Counted from the first letter of the stretch, positions 1 through 6,382 are shown. The stretch: 9,243 nucleotides of DNA from an uncultured Lachnospiraceae bacterium (GCA_902766415.1 CACXDR010000128.1:1-9243), one strand, 5' to 3'. The notes: a model not told the origin generated them from the sequence alone. Translations and numbers: made by a program.

Positions 1-258
1 TCCGGACGCGCCTGCCACGACCTGGATGCCGGCGGAGGTGAGGGCGCTCATAGCGCCGTCGCCGAGCCCGCCGCAGATCAGGACATCCACCGCCTGGTCC
101 TCAAGAAGCCCCGCGAGGGCTCCGTGGCCCAGGCCGTCATTCCCGATGATCCGGCTTGAGACCACCTGGCCGTTTTCTGTTTCGTAAACCTTGAACTGCT
201 CCGTCCTCCCGAAATGCTGGAAGACTTCTCCGTTGTCATATGTAACTGCGATCTTCAT
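1..258 (-). CDS. NifX/NifB-type FeMo-cofactor-binding family protein, C-terminus cut by window edge
   Basis: Only the first 86 residues are in the window; the frame is open at the edge. It begins MKIAVTYDNGEVFQHFGRTE, typical of the small dinitrogenase iron-molybdenum cofactor (NifX/NifB C-terminal-like) domain, and has the family's glycine-rich stretch CGGLGDGAMSALTSAGIQVV at about residues 62-81. Stand-alone members are usually about 110-130 residues, so roughly a third is missing. Family members bind or carry metal-sulfur clusters; many occur in organisms that do not fix nitrogen, and their job there is unclear. The start ATG overlaps the stop of the upstream acetyltransferase gene (ATGA at 258-255), so translation is probably coupled. 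The nearest ribosome site, AGGAG, is about 13 bases away, longer than usual, which fits reliance on coupling. No nif genes are visible here, so a nitrogenase role is not supported. Confidence 0.85.
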   Translation of the reverse strand, partial: MKIAVTYDNGEVFQHFGRTEQFKVYETENGQVVSSRIIGNDGLGHGALAGLLEDQAVDVLICGGLGDGAMSALTSAGIQVVAGASG

Positions 259-770
259 CCGGTTTTCTGATCTCCTTCTGTCTTCTGATACGCGTAGCGC
301 AGCGTGCCGTCGCCGCCGTAGATGATCTTTCCGCACTTCGTGAACCCGAGCTTTGCAAGCAGGTTCTGCATGACGACGTTGTCCGGGTGCGTGTCGATCC
401 GCAGGTTCCGGTGCCACGAGTACGCGGTCTCGATGCAGAAGGCGCCGGCGCCCTTTACCGACCCGTCGGACGCGATGCGGTGCACCACGCCGTACGGCCT
501 CGGGGCGGTCCAGCTGCCGTCGAAGATCCCCGGGTAATCGGGATCATCGTCCGTTTCGTGGACCTTGTAGAAAAAGACCGCGCAGACCCTGCCGTTTTCC
601 TCGCAGACATAGTTCCTGCGGGAACGGATATCGTCCTCGACATATTCGCGCGGGGGAAAGGTCGTGCCCCACTGCGTGGGGTTGCCGTGCGCAGCCATGA
701 AGGCGCGCGCTGCGGCGTAGATCTCCAGGATCCTGTCCAGGTCTGACCATTCGGCGTGGCGGATCTCCAT
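255..770 (-). CDS. GNAT-family N-acetyltransferase
   Basis: A 171-residue protein with the layout of a cytosolic GNAT acetyltransferase, which moves an acetyl group from acetyl-CoA to an amine. The start MEIRHAEWSDLDRILEIY is the usual first strand and helix. A mid-protein strand pair (residues 61-70, RVCAVFFYKV) leads to the acetyl-CoA region near residues 96-116, and the C-terminal motif LRIDTHPDNVVMQNLLAKLG (123-142) followed by FTKCGKI is characteristic. The pyrophosphate-binding loop is not a clean Q/R-x-x-G-x-G/A; SVKGAG (104-109) occupies that place. The substrate cannot be told. AGGAGG at 785-780 is 9 bases before the ATG and sits inside the last codons of the upstream gene, whose stop lies only 4 bases before this start. 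Its own stop overlaps the next start, so it is the middle gene of a coupled set. Confidence 0.88.
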   Translation of the reverse strand: MEIRHAEWSDLDRILEIYAAARAFMAAHGNPTQWGTTFPPREYVEDDIRSRRNYVCEENGRVCAVFFYKVHETDDDPDYPGIFDGSWTAPRPYGVVHRIASDGSVKGAGAFCIETAYSWHRNLRIDTHPDNVVMQNLLAKLGFTKCGKIIYGGDGTLRYAYQKTEGDQKTG

Positions 771-774
771 AGGT

Positions 775-1194
775 TCAGTCCTCCTCTTCCGGCGGGTCGT
801 CCGTGTCGATGGCGAAGCCCGACGCGTCCTCGTTCAGGGCGCGGAGAAGGATCGCCTCCTCCTCGGCGTCAAGGCGGTCATGCTCGTCCCCGCGCGGGTC
901 CATCCCGTACCAGAGCGACTCTACCGTGCGCATGAAATCCCGTTCGACGTCGGCTGCGGAAAAGCCGTACTCGCCGTCCTCCACGCCGCTCGCGGCGGTG
1001 AGCTCGCGGACGGCGGCCTCGGGGACGTCCGTATAGACGCGGCCCTCAGCGTGCACGTGGATCTCGTAGGTGCGGCCGGCCGTGCCCTCATCGTCAAAGG
1101 CCGCCCGGACCTCGCCCTCCTTCTCGGAGAGCTCGCCGTCCTCGGTAAGTACGGTAAAGAATACCGCGGTTCCGGCAGAAAACATTTCAGACAT
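775..1194 (-). CDS. acidic protein of unknown function (139 aa)
   Basis: I do not recognise this family. The start chosen is the ATG at 1194-1192 (MSEMFSAGTAVFFTVLTEDG): AAAGGAG at 1210-1204 stands 9 bases upstream. A longer in-frame version starting at 1230 would place that ribosome site inside the coding region and run into a hairpin. The protein is strongly acidic, ends in a DTDDPPEEED tail, and has no signal peptide, membrane segment, cysteine cluster or obvious catalytic motif. An N-terminal half rich in short strand-like segments is followed by a charged, probably helical part (about residues 80-125). The codons of the final Glu-Glu-Asp (GAGGAGGAC) also supply the ribosome site of the following acetyltransferase gene. 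No convincing promoter is seen in the 81 bases upstream, so it may be read with the PurF-like gene. Confidence 0.75.
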   Translation of the reverse strand: MSEMFSAGTAVFFTVLTEDGELSEKEGEVRAAFDDEGTAGRTYEIHVHAEGRVYTDVPEAAVRELTAASGVEDGEYGFSAADVERDFMRTVESLWYGMDPRGDEHDRLDAEEEAILLRALNEDASGFAIDTDDPPEEED

Positions 1195-1223
1195 TTGAAA
1201 CATCTCCTTTTCAGATAATATTT

Positions 1224-1246
1224 CCGGCACCGAGGTCCGGTGCCGG
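1224..1246 (-). other. GC-rich perfect hairpin between PurF-like gene and acidic orphan
   Basis: CCGGCACCG and CGGTGCCGG form a perfect 9-bp stem with a 5-base loop. It lies after the PurF-like stop (1276) and before the ribosome site at 1210-1204. Read on the minus strand the stem is followed by AAATATTATC rather than a T-run, so it is not a textbook intrinsic terminator. It could be a 3'-end or RNA-stability structure, or a weak terminator. Confidence 0.55.
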
Positions 1247-1275
1247 CATTGTCCGCGAAGGGACCCGGAAAGGCG

Positions 1276-2691
1276 TCAGCCCTCCCCGTCCCAGCAGTAG
1301 GTGCAGAGATTCTCCTTCGGGAGCCCGACGGCTGCGACCATGTCGTCCAGGCGGTTGTATGCGAGGGAGGTGAAGCCGAGCTGCGCGCAGATGGAATCAA
1401 GCATCCTTCTGTAGCGGTCGGAATTCGGGTCCGCGTAGTCCTCGAGGACCTCGCGCGTCACGTTTTCGCCCTCTTCGTCGCGGATCACGCGGCGGGCGAT
1501 CAGCTCCATCTCGGAGGTGGAGCGCGAGAAGTTCACGTATCTGCAGCCGAAAAGCAGCGGCGGGCAGGCGGGACGCACATGGACCTCCTTCGCGCCGCTC
1601 CGGTACAGGAACTCGGTGGTCTCGCGGAGCTGGGTCCCGCGGACGATGCTGTCGTCGATCAGGAGAAGCCGCTGGCCGTCGATCAGCTCGTGGACCGGGA
1701 TCAGCTTCATCTTCGCGATGAGGTCGCGCTTCGTCTGTATGGTCGGCATGAAGGAGCGCGGCCAGGTCGGCGTATATTTAATGAAGGGACGCGCGAACGG
1801 CACGCCCGACTCGTTGGAGTAGCCGATCGCGTGCGCGATGCCGGAGTCCGGAACGCCGGCGACGCTGTCGATATCGCGCTTCGTCATGCCGTCGCGGCGC
1901 GCGAGCAGCCTGCCGCAGCGCACGCGCATGGCCTCGACCGAGATGCCCTCGTAGCTTGAGGAGGGATACCCGTACTAGATCCAGAGGAAGGTGCAGATCC
2001 GCATCTTTTTCCCTGGAGCGGAGAGGGTGGTGACCCCGTCCGGCGTCATGACGGCGATTTCGCCGGGCCCGAGCTGGCGGAAATCGCTGTACCCGATGTT
2101 CAGGTAGGCGAAGCTCTCAAAGGAGGCGCAGAAGCCCTCCTCCTTCCGGCCGATGACGACCGGTGTCCTGCCGAGCTTGTCGCGGGAGAGGTAGATGCCC
2201 TGCGGCGTCATGATCAGGAGCGTCATGGAGCCGTCGATCACCTCCTGCGCGTAGCGGATGCCGTCTATGAAGTTGTCTCTCTCGTTGATCAGCGCGGCGA
2301 CGAGCTCCGTCGGGTTGATGGAACCCCCGCTCATTTCCTGGAACTGGGTCCCGCTCTTCTTCAGAATGTGCTCCGCGAGGGAATTGATGTTGTTGATGCG
2401 CCCTACCGTGGTGATCGCGTAGGTGCCGTGGTGGGAGCGGATGATGAGCGGCTGCGGCTCATAATCGGAAATACACCCGATCCCCAGATATCCGTGCATG
2501 CTGTGCACGTCCTTTTCAAATTTTGTGCGGAAGGGACTGTTCTCGATGTTGTGGATGGCCCGGTCAAAGCCGTCCTTGCCGTAGACCGCCATGCCGGCGC
2601 GCCTCGTGCCGAGGTGGGAGTGGTAGTCCGTGCCGAAAAAGAGGTCGAAAACGCAGTCTTCCTTCAGTGCCGATGCAAAAAATCCGCCCAT
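1276..2691 (-). pseudogene. PurF-like amidophosphoribosyltransferase paralogue, interrupted by an in-frame TAG
   Basis: Two consecutive reading segments in the same frame, 2691-1978 and 1974-1276, together give a full PurF-type protein of 471 codon positions; the only break is TAG at codon 239. The N-terminal part begins MGGFFASALKEDCVFDLFFG, aligning with the PurF glutaminase start, but the nucleophilic Cys that follows Met or a propeptide is Gly, and the HNGN loop is TVGR (residues 95-98). The phosphoribosyltransferase part keeps the PRPP loop LLLIDDSIVRGTQLRETT (about 343-360). Cys 233, 383, 463 and 466 match the four 4Fe-4S ligands of Bacillus-type PurF. This resembles a PurF paralogue I know from gut Clostridia, probably unable to use glutamine. 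The start at 2691 has GGAG 5 bases upstream. Longer in-frame starts (to 2874) would read through the predicted promoter. The TAG may be a true nonsense mutation, a sequencing error or suppressed. Confidence 0.85.
1975..1977 (-). other. in-frame amber codon inside PurF-like gene
   Basis: Reading the minus strand, TTC CTC TGG ATC is followed by TAG, then TAC GGG TAT CCC TCC. The protein reads FLWI-stop-YGYPSSSYEG, where relatives as I remember them have FLWxYYGYP. A single C-to-G change from TAC (Tyr) accounts for it. No frame change occurs, and conservation resumes at the very next codon. The first ATG after it (1929-1927) has no ribosome site in front. Confidence 0.9.
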
Positions 2692-2738
2692 AAAATCTCC
2701 GTTCCGTATAAAGGCCAACGTCTGCGGGTAAAGGATAC

Positions 2739-2761
2739 GGCCGGTGCCACGGGCACCAGCC
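2739..2761 (-). other. hairpin in the 5' leader of the PurF-like gene
   Basis: GGTGCC (2743-2748) and GGCACC (2752-2757) form a 6-bp stem with a 3-base loop, extended by three more pairs beyond one C-A mismatch. It lies between the predicted promoter (2776-2804) and the start codon (2691). No T-run follows on either strand, so a structural or regulatory role, if any, is open. Confidence 0.4.
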
Positions 2762-2775
2762 GCATACACAGTAAA

Positions 2776-2804
2776 AGTGTAAAATATTCTCCTGAATTTA
2801 TCAA
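2776..2804 (-). promoter_or_regulatory. predicted sigma-A promoter of the PurF-like gene
   Basis: On the minus strand TTGATA (2804-2799), a 17-base spacer and TACACT (2781-2776) give a good vegetative promoter in an AT-rich patch. It would start transcription near 2769, leaving a leader of about 78 bases. The rest of the gap between porB and this gene (2805-2886) holds no convincing terminator, so read-through from the por operon is possible. Confidence 0.6.
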
Positions 2805-2886
2805 CATCCCAAAACCGACAAAGAATTTGCCGAAATGACCCGGGTTTTGCATCATTCATGCGTACGGGAGACATAAACAGGGCGGT

Positions 2887-3816
2887 TTATTCGCTTTTCG
2901 CGAGCAGCTTCTCCCACTTTTCGTCGACGAAGCGCTGCGCGGCCTCGATGGTCCACTCGTTCCCGCGGCTGAAGCAGTGGCGGAAGCGGCCCTGGAGCTT
3001 CATGAACTCCTCGACCGGCAGCTTTTTCCTCGGGACATAGTTTAAGTAGTACCTGCCCTCGATCACCTCGTAGAGCGGCCAGACGCAGGTCTCCACCGCC
3101 ATGCGGCAGATATCCGGCAGGAGATGGGCGGGGTACTGCCAGCCGCGCGGGCACGGCGCCATTACGTTCACGAACGCGGGGCCCGGGGTGTAGATCGCGC
3201 GGTGCGCCTTCTGGTGGAAGTCCTTGAAGTTCCCGATGAAGGTGGTCTGCGCGACGTAGGGGATGGCGTGGGCTGCCATGATCTCCGTCAGGTCCTTTTT
3301 GTTCTGCTTCTTGCCGTTCGACACGGTGCCGGCGGGGCTGGTAGTCGCGCTCGCGAAGCGCGGCGTGGAGCTGGAACGCTGGATGCCGGTGTTCATGTAC
3401 GCCTCGTTGTCGTAGCAGAAGTAGACCATGTCGTGGCCGCGCTCCATGGCGCCGGAAAGGGACTGGAAGCCGATGTCGTAGGTCCCGCCGTCCCCGCCGA
3501 TGGTCAGGAACTTGTAGTTTTCCTTTATCTTCCCCTTCCGCTTCAGGACGTTGTAGGCTGCCTCGACGCCGCCGCAGGTCGCGGACGCGTTCTCGAAGGC
3601 GGAGTGGATGTAGCTGTCCTCCCAGGCGGTATAGGGGTACAGGAAGGAGGAGACCTCAAGGCAGCCGGTGGCGTTCGTGACCACGGCTTTGTCGCCCGGG
3701 TCCAGCGCGCGCATCATGGCGCGGCAGGTGATGCCGGCGCCGCAGCCTGCGCAGAGGCGGTGCCCGCCGACGAAGCGCTCCGGCTTGGAAAGCTCGACCT
3801 TATGATTGTATGCCAT
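2887..3816 (-). CDS. porB: 2-oxoacid:ferredoxin oxidoreductase, beta subunit (PorB type)
   Basis: A 309-residue TPP-binding beta subunit of a four-subunit pyruvate/2-oxoacid:ferredoxin oxidoreductase, a cytosolic complex interconverting a 2-oxoacid plus CoA with acyl-CoA, CO2 and reduced ferredoxin. The TPP/Mg motif starts at GDGGTYDIG (108-116) and ends at YDNEAYMNTG (135-144), with Asp109 and Asn137 as the expected metal ligands. Cys22 and Cys25 (LCAGCG), Cys52 (ATGC) and Cys222 (APCPRGW) match the four ligands of the beta-subunit 4Fe-4S cluster. The C-terminal region (about 225-309) is the usual beta-subunit tail. The gene begins one base after the porA stop (TGACATG), with AGGAGG 9 bases before the ATG inside the end of porA. 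Substrate specificity (pyruvate, 2-oxobutyrate or branched 2-oxoacids) cannot be read from sequence alone; the T-box upstream hints at an anabolic role. Confidence 0.93.
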   Translation of the reverse strand: MAYNHKVELSKPERFVGGHRLCAGCGAGITCRAMMRALDPGDKAVVTNATGCLEVSSFLYPYTAWEDSYIHSAFENASATCGGVEAAYNVLKRKGKIKENYKFLTIGGDGGTYDIGFQSLSGAMERGHDMVYFCYDNEAYMNTGIQRSSSTPRFASATTSPAGTVSNGKKQNKKDLTEIMAAHAIPYVAQTTFIGNFKDFHQKAHRAIYTPGPAFVNVMAPCPRGWQYPAHLLPDICRMAVETCVWPLYEVIEGRYYLNYVPRKKLPVEEFMKLQGRFRHCFSRGNEWTIEAAQRFVDEKWEKLLAKSE

Positions 3817-3817
3817 G

Positions 3818-5017
3818 TCACAGCACCTCCTTCTCTGAAGTGCGCTGACCCATATGGATGTAGCGCGGGCTGGTCTCTCCGGTCGTTACGATCTTTAAAA
3901 GATGGCGGTAGACGCGTTCGATGTCACCGACGGCGCAGTCTCTTCCCGCAAGGCCGAAGACCACGTCGATCATCTCCGGGCGGTCCTTCAGGTCGTAGCA
4001 GGCGCTCCGGACCTCGGCGAACAGGGGCCCGCCGGCGCCGGAATAGCCCTCGCTCTTGTCCATGACGGCGACCGCCTTCACGCCGGACAGCGCCTCAGCG
4101 ATCTCCTCGAAGGGGAACGGCCGGAAGACGCGGACCTTGATGAGGCCGGCCTTCACGCCCTCCGCCCGGAGCTTTTCGACACACGCCTTTGCGGTTCCTG
4201 CGGTGGAGCCGATCAGGACCAAGGCCACCTCCGCGTCCTCCATGCGGTAGGACTCGAAGAAGCCGTAGTGCCTGCCGAAGGTCCTTTCAAAGTCCGCGGC
4301 GACCTCCAGGACCGCGCGCTTCGCGTTCTTCATGGCCTCCGCCTGCTGGACCTTGTGCTCCATGCAGTAGGGGCAGGTGTCGTAGGGACCGACCGCGAGC
4401 GGATGGTCCCGCCCGATCAGCGCGTGCTCCGGAGCCCACTCGCCGACAAAGGCCTTTACGGCGTCATCCTCCTCGAGGAGGATGTTTTCGACTGCGTGGG
4501 AGGTGATGAAGCCGTCCTGGCAGATCATGATGGGCAGGCGGACGTCCGGCGTTTCGGAGATCCGCATGGCCTGCAGGTAATTGTCGTAGGCCTCCTGGTT
4601 ATTCTCCGCGTAGATCTGGATCCAGCCAGTGTCGCGGGCGCCCATGGAATCCGAGTGGTCGTTGTTGATGTTGATGGGGCCGGTCAGCGTGCGGTTCACG
4701 CAGGCCAGCGTGATGGGGAGGCGGGAGGATGCCGCCACGTACAGGACCTCGTACATGAAGGCGAGGCCCGCGGAGCTCGTCGCCGTGACCGCGCGCGCGC
4801 CGGCAGCGGCCGCGCCGATGCAGGTGGACATGGATGAGTGCTCGCTCTCGACGGTGACGTACTCGGTGTCTACCTTCCCGTCGGCGACGTACTGCGCGAA
4901 ATACTGCGGGATCTCGGTGGACGGGGTGATCGGGAAGGCGGCGAAAACGTCGGGGTTGATCTGCCGCATGGCATAGGCGATTGCCTCATTGCCGGCAAGA
5001 CGGTCCCGGATACTCAT
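3818..5017 (-). CDS. porA: 2-oxoacid:ferredoxin oxidoreductase, alpha subunit (PorA type)
   Basis: A 399-residue alpha subunit that completes the TPP-site heterodimer with PorB. FPITPSTEIPQYF (28-40) is the family's N-terminal signature, and VESEHSS (56-62) carries the Glu expected to activate the TPP aminopyrimidine ring. The pyrimidine-binding domain runs to about residue 240, and the CoA-contacting domain II begins with VALVLIGSTAGTAK (about 270-283), with DKSEGYSGAGGPLF later. The start is the ATG at 5017-5015: it overlaps the porD stop as ATGA and has AAGGAGG 8 bases upstream. An in-frame ATG at 5059 would lie inside porD and is rejected. The length is close to other separate PorA subunits, so this is the split four-gene enzyme, not the single-chain NifJ-type PFOR common in Clostridia. 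The exact 2-oxoacid substrate is not determined. Confidence 0.93.
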   Translation of the reverse strand: MSIRDRLAGNEAIAYAMRQINPDVFAAFPITPSTEIPQYFAQYVADGKVDTEYVTVESEHSSMSTCIGAAAAGARAVTATSSAGLAFMYEVLYVAASSRLPITLACVNRTLTGPININNDHSDSMGARDTGWIQIYAENNQEAYDNYLQAMRISETPDVRLPIMICQDGFITSHAVENILLEEDDAVKAFVGEWAPEHALIGRDHPLAVGPYDTCPYCMEHKVQQAEAMKNAKRAVLEVAADFERTFGRHYGFFESYRMEDAEVALVLIGSTAGTAKACVEKLRAEGVKAGLIKVRVFRPFPFEEIAEALSGVKAVAVMDKSEGYSGAGGPLFAEVRSACYDLKDRPEMIDVVFGLAGRDCAVGDIERVYRHLLKIVTTGETSPRYIHMGQRTSEKEVL

Positions 5018-5322
5018 TCGCGCACCTCCTTTTTCATTTCGATGGCCTGGAACGGGCATACGTTCCAGCAGATGCCGCAGCCCTTGCAGTGGTCGAAGTC
5101 AAAGTCCAGCCGCTTCCCTTCCACCACGGGGATGGAGGAATCGGGGCAGAACGGCGCGCACAGAAGGCACTGGCGGCATTTCACAGGATCCCAGACCGGG
5201 ACGTCGGAACGCCATTCGCCGGTCTTTGTGAGGCGCGCGGTCCCTCCCTCGTAGATCTCGCCGCCCGGGGTCATCTCCTGCCAGGTGGAATGCTCATTGA
5301 TGTTCTTGGCGGATATGCTCAT
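5014..5322 (-). CDS. porD: 2-oxoacid:ferredoxin oxidoreductase, delta (ferredoxin-like) subunit
   Basis: A 102-residue iron-sulfur subunit with two 4Fe-4S motifs: CRQCLLCAPFCP (Cys49, 52, 55, 59) and CKGCGICWNVCP (Cys79, 82, 85, 89). Each last Cys is followed by Pro, as in bacterial 2[4Fe-4S] ferredoxins. The 48-residue leader (GGTARLTKTGEWRSDVPVWD) is typical of PorD-type delta subunits, which pass electrons from the PorB cluster to soluble ferredoxin. GGAGG lies 8 bases before the ATG, within the end of porC. Its start overlaps the porC stop (ATGA, 5322-5319), and its stop overlaps the porA start the same way. All eight ligands are intact, so it should be functional. Confidence 0.95.
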   Translation of the reverse strand: MSISAKNINEHSTWQEMTPGGEIYEGGTARLTKTGEWRSDVPVWDPVKCRQCLLCAPFCPDSSIPVVEGKRLDFDFDHCKGCGICWNVCPFQAIEMKKEVRE

Positions 5323-5969
5323 AAGTCTTCCTCCGTTTCAAAGATCGTGAACGGGGCGGGGCCCTGTTCCGCGCTGCCTTCCTGCTCCGCGCCGCCGCGG
5401 ACCTCCTTCATGGAGCGGACCAGGCAGCTCATGTTGCCCTCGATGACCTGGGGCTTCGTCGCGAACTTATGCCGGAAGGACGCCTCCATGTCCGCGATGA
5501 AGCGCGCGGGATCCAGGACGCCGGAGACCTTGACGACCGCGGCCAGCATGGGCGTGTTCGGGAAGTAGCCGCCGAGATAGTGCTCGGAGATCCTCCGGCA
5601 GTCGATGGTCCAGACGTTTCCCCTGTACCCGCGGAGAAGCGGGCGGAGCTCGGCTGCGCTTCGCGGGGAATTAATGATGATGCCGCCCTCCGGATCAAGG
5701 CCGTCCGTCACGTGGACCGAGGAGAGGAGGGATTCGTCGACGACCGCGACGAAGTCCGGTTTATAGATGTTTGAGTGGATGGTGCAGGGGACGTCGCTGA
5801 TCCGGTTATACGCGGTGATCGGCGCGCCCATGCGCTCCGGGCCGTATTCCGGGAAGCCCTGCACGTATTTGCCGGACGCGAACGCCGCATCGGCGAGCAG
5901 AAGACAGGCCGTCTTCGCGCCCTGGCCGCCGCGGCCGTGCCAGCGGATCTCGATCATTTCCTTTTTCAT
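5319..5969 (-). CDS. porC: 2-oxoacid:ferredoxin oxidoreductase, gamma subunit (PorC/PorG type)
   Basis: A 216-residue gamma subunit and first gene of the operon. WHGRGGQGAKTACLLLADA (residues 10-28) and FPEYGPERMGAPITAYNRIS (39-58) are the classic gamma-subunit signatures; this domain helps hold the alpha-beta dimers and the CoA site. The core ends near residue 190. A short, low-complexity C-terminal extension (GGAEQEGSAEQGPAPFT) follows and is somewhat longer than usual. The start is the ATG at 5969-5967, with AGGAGG at 5980-5975, 5 bases upstream. A much longer in-frame reading back to 6338 would translate the T-box leader and is rejected. The ribosome site lies two bases after the T-run of the leader terminator, so expression depends on read-through at that terminator. 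In other organisms this subunit is also called PorG. Confidence 0.93.
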   Translation of the reverse strand: MKKEMIEIRWHGRGGQGAKTACLLLADAAFASGKYVQGFPEYGPERMGAPITAYNRISDVPCTIHSNIYKPDFVAVVDESLLSSVHVTDGLDPEGGIIINSPRSAAELRPLLRGYRGNVWTIDCRRISEHYLGGYFPNTPMLAAVVKVSGVLDPARFIADMEASFRHKFATKPQVIEGNMSCLVRSMKEVRGGAEQEGSAEQGPAPFTIFETEEDL

Positions 5970-5982
5970 GGAGACCTCCTGT

Positions 5983-6016
5983 AAAAAAAGAAAGCGCCCC
6001 GCAAAGGGACGCTTCC
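5983..6016 (-). terminator. intrinsic terminator of the T-box leader
   Basis: Minus-strand GGAAGCGTCCC (6016-6006) pairs with GGGGCGCTTTC (6000-5990) in an 11-bp stem with two G-U pairs and loop TTTGC. Seven T residues (5989-5983) follow directly. Bases 6012-6003 of the stem and loop are also needed for the antiterminator, so the two folds exclude each other. The porC ribosome site begins at 5980. Confidence 0.95.
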
Positions 6017-6350
6017 TGTGATGACAAGTGCGTTCTACCACCCTTTTCTGTGTACTCACCGCCGGCCGCGGCACGGAAAGAAGAGCAGGACATGGGACCT
6101 CATCCTGCAGCTTTCGCGCCGGACCCTTCCGGATCCATACACGCTTCCTGTAACGGGGAACACCGTCGGCGTCTAATCCGTTTCCGCGGGACAGGTCTCG
6201 GCCTGGCTCCCGGCGTCCGCGTTTCGGGCCGCAACTCCGGAGGGATCTTCGGACCCGGCCCCGCGATGCCGGCGTTCCACCGCCTGCCGGCTCTCTGGAC
6301 CGCGGAGGCTTGCGCCTGCCGGATCTTACTGTCTCCATCAGTATCTTTGA
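5983..6350 (-). promoter_or_regulatory. T-box riboswitch (tRNA-sensing leader) of the por operon
   Basis: On the minus strand the Stem I region has a k-turn-like TGAT/GGA pair and helix GGAG/CTCC (6336-6333 with 6242-6239). Above it, a specifier internal loop has AGTA (6330-6327) facing GAA (6250-6248), and helix GATCCGGC/GCCGGGTC (6325-6318 with 6259-6252) follows. AGAGAG and GCCGGC repeats mark the distal arm. Stem III is ACGG/CCGT (6166-6163 with 6156-6153). The T-box AAAAGGGTGGTAGAACGC is at 6047-6030. An antiterminator pairs AAAGGG (6046-6041) with CCCTTT (6008-6003) and CGC with GCG (6012-6010), with the TGGTAGAA bulge between. The rival terminator uses the same 3' strand. The likely specifier is ATC at 6246-6244 (isoleucine), and UGGU suits a tRNA with A at the discriminator. 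Uncharged tRNA would stabilise the antiterminator and switch porC-porB on. Confidence 0.92.
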
Positions 6351-6364
6351 GGGTAACTATGGCA

Positions 6365-6382
6365 GCGGATGGCTGCATCCGC
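6365..6382 (-). other. extra 5' hairpin ahead of T-box Stem I
   Basis: GCGGATG and CATCCGC form a perfect 7-bp stem with loop CAGC, extended by three further pairs (6385-6383 with 6364-6362, one of them G-U). It lies just after the predicted transcription start (about 6424) and before Stem I, so the leader carries an additional structured element not needed for a minimal T-box. Confidence 0.55.

Noticed and set aside
1..258. Nitrogen-fixation role for the NifX-like gene
   Set aside because: No nif genes are nearby, and small proteins of this family are common in organisms without nitrogenase.
1240..1959. Plus-strand open frame of 239 codons opposite the PurF-like gene
   Set aside because: It mirrors the phosphoribosyltransferase coding strand and matches no family I know.
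1975..1977. Pyrrolysine or another programmed amber residue in the PurF-like protein
   Set aside because: Not excluded but unsupported: the site replaces an ordinary Tyr, and no pyl genes or suppressor tRNA are visible in this window. Nonsense mutation or sequence error is simpler.
2692..2874. Longer start for the PurF-like gene at 2874
   Set aside because: The extra 61 residues have no family match and cover the predicted promoter and leader hairpin; MGGFF at 2691 is the family's usual start.
3124..4837. Long plus-strand open frames opposite porB and porA
   Set aside because: They are antisense to well-supported genes, lack ribosome sites and have wrong-frame Arg/Gly/Val-rich composition.
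6245..6247. GAT (aspartate) as the T-box specifier
   Set aside because: It would directly abut GAA and would need pairing to a G73 tRNA, while the bulge reads UGGU. ATC fits better, although the choice is not final.
5970..6338. Long N-terminal extension of the porC reading frame back to 6338
   Set aside because: It would translate the whole T-box leader and terminator. The ATG at 5969 has AGGAGG and starts exactly where gamma subunits start.
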